Origin: Kalmusia sp. IMI 367209
Lineage: Eukaryota > Ascomycota > Dothideomycetes > Pleosporales > Didymosphaeriaceae
Assembly: GCA_027946365.1 (NCBI GenBank)
Contig: JAPEUQ010000008.1
Coordinates: 372,001-436,000, forward strand
Length of the DNA stretch: 64,000 bases
Reading direction: 5' to 3'
Position 1 is the first letter of the stretch. Every line of letters begins with the position of its first letter. Of this stretch, positions 56,427 to 64,000 are shown in pieces. Made by a program: the position numbers and the translations under genes. The notes below the pieces were generated by a model. That model was given only the letters and a program-made list of their open reading frames with translations, was not told the origin of the DNA and did no database searches.

Positions 56427-58240
56427 GTGTGTCACTTGTGTGCGGACACAGTATCAACGTGTCATATTTTCGTATCCATTGTTCAATACCCTGAATTTTC
56501 AAGTATATTAGATTCTCATCCCTCAGCTTGCCTGAATATTTGTCCTGTGTCCTTAATGCGTTACTATCCCATGACTAGGTTCCCTGTCATTCTTGAACTT
56601 CAGGTTTCGCTAGGCCAGTTGCTTACACTATCTAGCCTTACGGCACGCATGTCGCGTTGACCAAGTTTTTCTTGTTAAGACATAGTGGAGAAGTGATCGA
56701 TACTTTGTCACTGTGTTGCATACCTCGTGGACTTCATGATTTTTGAAGAGTCTAAAAAACCACTGCCTTTGTATTTTAGAGCTGAAATTCCACGGCCTCA
56801 CAGCCACTACGCGTCGCAAAGAAAAAGATTTTATCAACAAACATTCAAAAGTACTCGTGGTGTCTCACTTCGCAACTCCAAGCTCCAAGACACATATACC
56901 CGAGCATATTCCAATTTCGAGATAGGTCATAGGCCAGCTGCATTTTTTTCCAATTCCAGAATAGTCTCAAACCAAGAAGGCGCAAATAGCCGAGCTTGCG
57001 GCGCTTTTATCGACGAAGCATGGGTCAAGAGGTAGAGAGATTCTTGCCCGACACACCCATGGACATGACCCCAATTTGACCGTAACATTGGCTGAATTCA
57101 TCATCTTTTGAGTCTTTTCACCGCCCAGGCATGGGGCACAAAGAAGTCTGAGAATGGTTTGCCGTCTCGGAACAGACATGCGATAGTTACTTCGATTGCT
57201 TTTGTTCCGCATTTCCTAGTTCCAGGAGCGCGTACTAGAATCAGCTCTTCTTTTAAAAGAAGACATGGGACCATTCAATAGGAGATTTAGGATTGCACCT
57301 CCTAGCTAAAAGCACAAATTATCGGTATGGTCGTACCCTTTTTGGTAGGATACCTCTGGTTGCTGAATCTTTTTGATGCCGTAGTCCCAGCTTTACGCAA
57401 ACATAAGGAACACCACTATCCCTTTTGTTTCAAGGCATAGCTCATAAAACGCAGCCCACGGTTTTATAGCTTGCGAGTACAATGTCTTTGAGGTAATATG
57501 TTGCCACGTGGTCTGTTCATATATGCTTCACGTCTCCGAACAAAGGCATAACTTGAGTGAACCTTCTTACAGGACATAAAGGGAAAACAAATGTCTGTTT
57601 GATGCGATTAGCCGAGCCCTAACGCGTACACAGCGACTTCTGGTCTCTAGTATTTTTTGCCACAACATGATTTTAGTTTGTTAGCTTTGGTCGGCTCTTC
57701 CCACACTAGGCATGCGTGCCTGCTCATCCACATCTGTGAACAATACATAAGAGGGTAGGGAGTCCTTTTTGATGCGAAAATCTCCGAGGAAGACGCATAT
57801 CGAGCTCCTTCGACCATTTCGAAAAGATACCAATTCATCGCGGAAGATTTTGTATGTTTTAAAATCGCACATGAGGGCGGACGGACCTATGCGGTGGTAT
57901 CGAAAGTGATTTTGGGACAACACATCCGTTGCTTGATCCAATCTTTTAGTGCCTTCCGAGACAGGAGCAGTAGTGTGAAGAAGAAAACACGAAGAGAGGC
58001 AAGAAAGGGGATTTTATACACCTTGGTCACGTGCCGAGAGTACTCTCAAGATGGGATGAAAGATGTGAATGACATTGTCTCAAATGCGTGCTATTGAATA
58101 GGGCACCGCTAGCGCGCCCATACCGACACACCCTAGCGCCACGTATTACCCATTCCTAATGTCAAGATCATATAGTACATTAAGAGCCGTAATTAGCATG
58201 GTATCAATACAAGAACAAAAAATACCCATCAGCGTCCAGT
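56427..58240. other. Intergenic, about 1.8 kb
   Basis: Lies between the convergent S41-like peptidase and ECM14 3' ends. Short frames only; no gene seen. Confidence 0.5.
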
Positions 58241-59967
58241 TTAGAGCTCAACCTGGCCCTCCTCACTCTCGTCTTCTCCTTTATATGCATCCTCGTTACC
58301 ATGCATAATCACCTCCTCCGCCGCGCTCGGCGCCGCATCCAGGATCCCCACCTCCCCTAGCATGAACCGGCCCAGATACAGCACGGCGTCTAGAATCTCA
58401 TTGCCCGTTGGCACAATGTTATCTTTCGGGAGGAGGAAGCCATAGCTGCCTGTATCGCGCAATTTGATCTGGAAGGAATATTTTACTTTCAGTTCGTGGT
58501 AGAACCAGTCTAGTGCGCTGCCGCCGCTCGACTCGATGCGCGGGAAAACGACGCGATTTTTCTTATCGGACGGATCGCTGGACAGAGCGACGTTGCCCTC
58601 GCACGCGGATGTGACTTTATACGAGTGGCCCTTCCTCGCTGTGCGAATAGCCTTGGCCAAGCCGAGAGCGAGTTCCTCCAAATTTTCGATAGTTGGCGGC
58701 TTCTCGTCGCAAGTGTAGGAATACGGGTAGAGGATTTGCTGCGAGTAGCTGTGCAGATCGAGGAAACCTACGAATTCGACATTGTTCTCGGTTTCGTTCT
58801 TGGCCCAATCGGCGAAGCGCTGGGCCTCGACGCCGTGGAAAGGTGTGTCGCCTGGGAAGGACTCGCTGCATGGGTTTGTGGGCTTTGAGTCGCCATCCCA
58901 TTGGAAGGGATAGCTGCGATCAAGGTCGACGCCGCGGCAGAAGCGGAGGCTGGTTGGCTGGCGGTTTTTTCTCCATAGGCGATCGGTTTCCCATGAGTAG
59001 ACGTATCCATCGGGGTTGAGGGTGGGCACGAACACGAAGTCAAATTGTTCGAGCAGTCTGGTGATTTCGCGGTCCTTCCCGTAGGAGTTGATTAGGGTCC
59101 AGGCAAGATAGTTGACGGTGCTGGTGGAGATCCATTCGCGTGCATGAGATCCGCCAACTATGAGAACCGTCCTTCGAGGGACTAGAGCCTGCTCGTTGTT
59201 GGTGGGATGGACACCAACACGGAGGGCGGGAATGTCGCGGCCTTCGTAGCTAACTCCGATATTGATGCGACGGACATGGGTAGTGAACATGGAGGCCATG
59301 AGGCTCATCCAAGGGGTGATGACGGACAGTGGTTGATAGTCTTGGAAAAACGGATGGCGACTGCCTGACTGTGGTGAGGGCTTGATGTGTGGTGAATAGG
59401 AGTGATCGTCATCGTGTGATTGGGTGCCAGAGGGCGAAGGGAGAGAAGAAAAGATGGCTTGGGCAAGGTCGAGGTCTTGCATAAGAGGAACGTGAGCATC
59501 TTGGAGTGACAGGGGGAGTAGGCCAAGCAACGAGGGAACCTTTACGTGTCAACAGGCGGCGATGAAGTGGACGGGGACTGACATACTACGCCCTTTGCTA
59601 TTCTGATGTCGACCCAGTCTGCATTGAACTCCCACACATCAAGAAACAGTATGTCTGCTGCGTCCGCGAGGGCCGAGGCCTCTTCGGCGGTGGTAACAGT
59701 AAAGCGCAAGACGATATCGTCTCCATAGCGAGCAACGAGATCGCGGCCAGGAGTCCTCCTTGAGGAAACAGCGTCTAGACCCAGGCTCTTCTGCGTGTCT
59801 GGAGACCCCCATATCCTCCCGACAATGGCATCTGATAGCTTCCGCCACGGCGGCGGGGTGTGGCTGCCTGTGCTCGCATCGGTTCGTATCGACTCGTGCG
59901 GGGCGGCGGCGACGAGCCACGGGCTGAGGACCAGCAGGCCCAGCACGGTGAACGGCGGCTGGCGCAT
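58241..59967 (-). CDS. ECM14: Inactive metallocarboxypeptidase ECM14
   Basis: Secreted M14 carboxypeptidase homologue linked to cell-wall biogenesis; the yeast protein is a catalytically dead pseudoenzyme. Exon 1 59967-59587, intron 59586-59540 (47 nt, TTGAC branch, AAG acceptor), exon 2 59539-58241; 559 residues. Signal peptide ([14 protein letters not shown]). A propeptide-like region ([29 protein letters not shown]) is followed by the M14 domain. Zinc ligands are present: HxxE in GGSHAREW and His in [10 protein letters not shown]. The usual catalytic Glu (family: F/Y-x-x-E-LRDTG) is replaced by Lys in [18 protein letters not shown], as in ECM14. Start chosen at MRQPPF because the signal peptide follows directly; the frame extends further upstream. 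Head to head with the ARF-GEF gene. Confidence 0.93.
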
Positions 59968-60469
59968 GCTGCAAGAGAAGCGTACAAAAGAAACAACAGA
60001 GAATCTCAGACGGCGACTCGCCAGCGGGCGGCGGAGGTAGCGGACATGCTCGCGTGCCTGGAGCGTGAACAGACGGCGAGTCAAGCTTGATGCCTTGGGC
60101 CTTGGCAACACCACCTGTCCCGGCCGCTTGGAACAGCGCGGCGCCGCCTCGCTGGAGCCCGCGACGACGCATCAGCAGCTGAGAACAGCGCCGAGTCGCC
60201 GCTGGGTGCTGTAAACAACCCCTAACCTGCCCCTCCACACGCAGGCTTACGCCGTGCTCCCATTGAACCCGGCTGCCACCCGCCCGCGCCGCCCAGGCTC
60301 GACCTGACCTGATCCCATCGCGGACTGATCCCGGAGCATCAGCCTGACTGCACCACAGCCTCCAACCCCATCTTGCCCGCTCCCCCCGTCTGCACCCCTC
60401 CGATTGTGCCATGTCAAGCGCTGTACGACTACTGCCCGCGTAGATGAGCTGCTAGCACCCCCCAGCGCA
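59968..60469. promoter_or_regulatory. Divergent region between ECM14 and the ARF-GEF gene
   Basis: 502 nt, strongly GC-rich. Long overlapping frames here are compositional shadows. No specific element recognised. Confidence 0.5.
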
Positions 60470-63400
60470 ATGCCTCTGCGGCCGCTCCGACCCAACCGCA
60501 GCGAGAGGGACCTCCGGCGCCGTAGCACCCTCGATCCCGCTGGCCTCTTCAAACGTGGCGACAAGACGCGCCTGAACAAGTCAACAGAGTACCTCAACGA
60601 CACCAGCCAAGATGCGAACGAAGGAGGCAGCGCGCGCCCGGCCTCGAGCCACGTCGGTGACCCTCGGGAGTCGTGGTCAGCGAACGACGAGAACCGCCCG
60701 CCGACGCCGCCTGTGCAAGAGCATACGCCTTTGACGCGCCGCTTCAGTCTGATGCGCTTTCGTCACGCCTCCGACTCGCAATTGTCCGTTCGAGCGAAAG
60801 AACAGGCCGCTGAAGACGCCCCGCCGGTCCCCTCAGTGCCTGCGGATGCTGCGCGAAGTATGTCCCCCCTCTCCATAGTTTAGTAGCGGTTTGCACTGAC
60901 GCGCGTTGCTCTAGCGCCCGCAATCATTACAACCGCGCCTACCATGGTCATATCGGAAGAGCAGGAGGAGCAGGTGCCCAAGAAGAGAGGTCGACTGCAG
61001 CAGTTCACTTTGCGTAGACGCTCGTTCGATCCAGGGTCGGGGGAGCGGCCCGGCATCTTGCGCAAGTCCATGGACAAGAAGAGCAGCTCGGATATCAAGA
61101 GGTCGGCATTTGGCTTTATGAAGAGTCGGGATGATCTGGTCGAGGATCCAGGGCGGCTGTCGACGAGCCAGCGCCCGGGCACGCTTGCTGAATCTGCCCA
61201 CGAGGGCGCCGAAGGCACCTCCTCGCTCTCCCTTCCCGTTCCCCGCCAATCTGATTCTTCTCGATCTGACGGTAGCTCCACTGGCCATGTCTCCTTCGAG
61301 CACACTCCAAAGCCGCGACACACCCCGAAGCTCAATTCGGGTCGATTCAGATTTGGCCGCCAGAAACAGCGCGCATCCTTATTCCCTCTACCTATGAAAA
61401 TCACCCCTCCCGAATTCCCCGATACCGCGCCAGCAACGCCACGCGCTTCGACGAGCGGCATCAGCAGTGGTTCGGCCCACCATTCCCCCGGCGGCGAAAG
61501 TCCTCCTCTGACGGCCATCCATCACCGCCACGATCTAGAGAATGGATCGCGAACGTCGCCGATGCCTTCCCCGTCGCAAGTGGCTCTGACTGCTGCAAAC
61601 ATGAATCTGGCCTCACCCGCTGCAGGTGTTCTCCTTCGCAACGATTCTACCAAGTCTATACATTCTGCACGATCCTCTCCAAATGCAGTCAGACCAAAAC
61701 GACTTGGCCTGCGAGGCCGCTCGTCCACTATGGGCTCTCTCGGCGGCTTGTCCGACGACGACCCGCCTGGCACGCCACCGTATGCTACAAGTGGGAGAAA
61801 CTCGTCATCCACAGCAGGGAGGCCGAGTATCAGTAATCTGTTTGGGCTGAGTTCAAGATTTCGTCAGAATTCCGAGCCACATTCGCCACGTCATGGCTCT
61901 CCTGCTCACGGAACCCCAGGGCTCATGTCGCACCAGAACTCGTTGAACATCAGCCGAGAAACGCTGGTAATGCCGGAGAAAGAGGAGGGCGAAACGCCAG
62001 GCCATTATTTGGAGCGTATGGAAGAAAACAACATTGGCAAGAGTGCTATTGCAAGCTATCTGACCAAGACCGAGGATCCGTTCCTTCTTGCAGTCTTGCG
62101 AAGTTACATGCGGAAGTTCGCCTTCTTTGGGGATCCAATAGACATGGCCATCCGGAAGCTGCTCATGCAAGTTGAATTACCAAAAGAAACGCAACAGATT
62201 GATCGTGTTCTCCAGGGGTTCTCCGATCGTTATCACGAATGCAACCCTGGAATTTATATCAATCCAGGTTCGTTCAGTGCTCCCGTTTGGCATTCATCAA
62301 TAACTGACTATTCGCAGACAAGGCCTACTTCATCTCATTCTCTATTGTGATCCTACATACTGATTTCTTCAACAAGAACAATAAGCGAAAGATGCAGAGA
62401 GCTGATTACATAAAGAATTCGTCTTGTGAGGGAGTTTCGGAAGATGTACTGGGATGCATATACGACAATGTTGTGTATACTCCATTCATCCATATCGAGG
62501 ATGAAGTGGATCTAAAAACGATCTCTTCGAAACGAAGTAAACGCACGGCCGTCCTGAAAGGCCCAATGAATGATCCCGCGAGAAAGGCCGCTCGGGAGCC
62601 CATTGATCCTTATACCCTCATATTCGAAGGAAAACTCGACGTTCTTCGACCTAATATCAGAGATGTTATGAATTTGGACGATCCGTACAACTACCTTGGA
62701 ACCACACCGACCCTCGACACGAAAACTCTTTGGAGATCTTTCTCAAGATTTGGAATCATACAGATCGTTTCCTCGCGGTCCAGACCCGAAGCATTCATGT
62801 CACAAGACAGCCAGGACAATCCTCTGCAAAGCTCTGTTGGAATTGTTGAGATGCCTGTCACCAAGGTTGGAGTGTTATGGAGAAAGGATGCCAAACGAAA
62901 GAAGGCAAGATCTCCGTGGCAGGAGTGGGGCGCGATTCTGACTCGCTCGGGTCTGTCATTATTCCGGAATTCGAGCTGGGCGAAAAACCTGATGCATCAG
63001 CATGAACAGCACGAGAAGCATGGTGATACAAGCCCTGTCCATTTTCAGCCACCCCTCCAAGAATTCAAGCAAGATCACATGATTCCAATGGATGGTGCAG
63101 TGGCGCTTGTGGACAACACCTACAAAAAACACAAAAACTCATTTGTGATGTTTTCAAGAGCTGGCGAAGAAACATTTCTTGCCGATAGCGAGAAGGACTT
63201 GAACGATTGGTTGGCTATGCTAAACTATACTGCTGCCCACGAAACACTAGGCGTCAGGCCACGTGGGCTACAAGGAGACCTTTATGAAGGCCAAAGGACT
63301 CGGGCTATTCGGCGTGGTGAATCATCTGCATCAACGAAGACGCTTTCTTCTCCAACAGGGGATGTTTTTCACCGCAGTGGAGCTATCGACAAGGAACTTC

Positions 63401-64000
63401 AGCAGCAAATGAGACAAGCTCGAAGAGACTTGATGCAAACCCGTATCTCAGAGTCTGAGGAACGGCTCACGCAATCGATAAAGCAACTAGAGGCTCGCTT
63501 GAGAGATGCTCGGCATCTGCAGATTCTTGCACCTATTCAACCAAAATCTCGGGAACTCGTCATTCACGCAGCAGGCCGACTGGCAGCCAAGCTGAAATGG
63601 GCCCGTATCGAAATATGGCGCATGAAATGCCATCGAGATATTCTGGCTCAGGTCCTCGACGATGAGAAGCACACACGCCCAAGTGTTCTCGCAACAAGCG
63701 AGCGCGCTCCATCCGCATCGCAAGCGTCTACTCAGCAAACTTCGAAAGCAGCGAGAATAGGTAGCTTAGCGCGTCTCAGCTCGAAAACAAGCTCTCTCAC
63801 TAACGCAAGCAAACCGCCTCTTTCACCAGCCTCGGCCCGGCCTGGGACAAAATCATCGCGAGATACCGACTTCGGCGGGGAAGACACATTCAAAACACCG
63901 CCAGAGACTACCCGATCTAGCCCCAACGTGCCATCAGCCTCTTTCACTCTTCCTCCTATTTCGTTGAGCCCACGCACCTCAACACACAGAGCCTCTTTAG
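60470..64000 (+). CDS. SYT1: SEC7/PH ARF guanine-nucleotide exchange factor (SYT1 type), 3' end outside window
   Basis: ARF-GEF that activates ARF/ARL GTPases at the Golgi/trafficking system. Exons 60470-60857, 60915-62267, then 62318 to beyond the right edge (introns 57 and 50 nt; phases agree). A long disordered, Ser/Pro-rich N-terminus with basic patches spans about residues 1-480. The SEC7 domain runs from about 485: GHYLERMEENNIGKSAIASY, then the glutamic-finger region QVELPKETQQIDRVLQ. It continues across intron 2 as DKAYFISFSIVILHTDFF and FNKNNKRKM. A PH domain follows (GVLWRKDAKRKK...WGAILTRSGLSLF, ending FLADSEKDLNDWLAMLNY). A coiled coil comes next (KELQQQMRQARRDLM, RLTQSIKQLEARLRDA), then another disordered tail open at 64000. 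First in-frame ATG is 60470. Confidence 0.92.

Noticed and set aside
59639..60603. Several long minus-strand and plus-strand frames around the ECM14/ARF-GEF boundary
   Set aside because: GC-rich composition makes long shadows; ECM14 exon 1 and the ARF-GEF exon 1 explain the conserved frames.

Overview
The window is from a filamentous ascomycete (Pezizomycotina; a Dothideomycete is my best guess, from gene content only). Introns are short GT-AG type (47-92 nt) with TRAC-like branch points, and genes are monocistronic. Family content is typically fungal: NIP7, NOC3, TIM13, NUC1, ECM14, a SYT1-type SEC7 protein, a HET/NB-ARC/TPR protein, a tyrosinase, a fasciclin protein and an S41-like secreted peptidase. 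Most multi-exon models below were spliced by hand from the sequence; every junction listed keeps frame unless I say otherwise.

Layout. 0-16 kb is conserved and gene-dense: a DUSP/USP deubiquitinase (partial at the left edge), a kelch protein with a broken 3' end, a CoA-transferase III protein, two small head-to-head paralogues of unknown function, the divergent ribosome-biogenesis pair NIP7/NOC3, and a lectin-like membrane protein. About 17-38 kb is a sparse block with many damaged genes: an NB-ARC/TPR gene whose HET domain is broken, a membrane-protein gene without a visible start, an AT-rich RIP-like relic, an amidase pseudogene, and a membrane protein and an alpha/beta hydrolase each cut by a single in-frame TAA. 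An apparently intact membrane protein and a fasciclin protein lie among them. A seven-exon secreted tyrosinase follows at 41 kb.

45-51 kb is again conserved: an L-type lectin and TIM13 (head to head), then NUC1 and the tRNA t6A dehydratase (head to head). 51-58 kb is gene-poor except for the intact secreted S41-like peptidase at 54-56.4 kb, with a short relic of the same sequence 3.5 kb upstream. 58-64 kb holds ECM14 (inactive carboxypeptidase) head to head with a SEC7/PH ARF-GEF that runs off the right edge.

Nothing here is a convincing new multi-gene system. The points most worth following are the decayed-HET NLR-like gene, the block of recently damaged genes, the small paralogue pair, and frameshifts at G/C runs that may be assembly errors rather than biology. 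I found no convincing tRNA, rRNA, CRISPR array or intact transposon.
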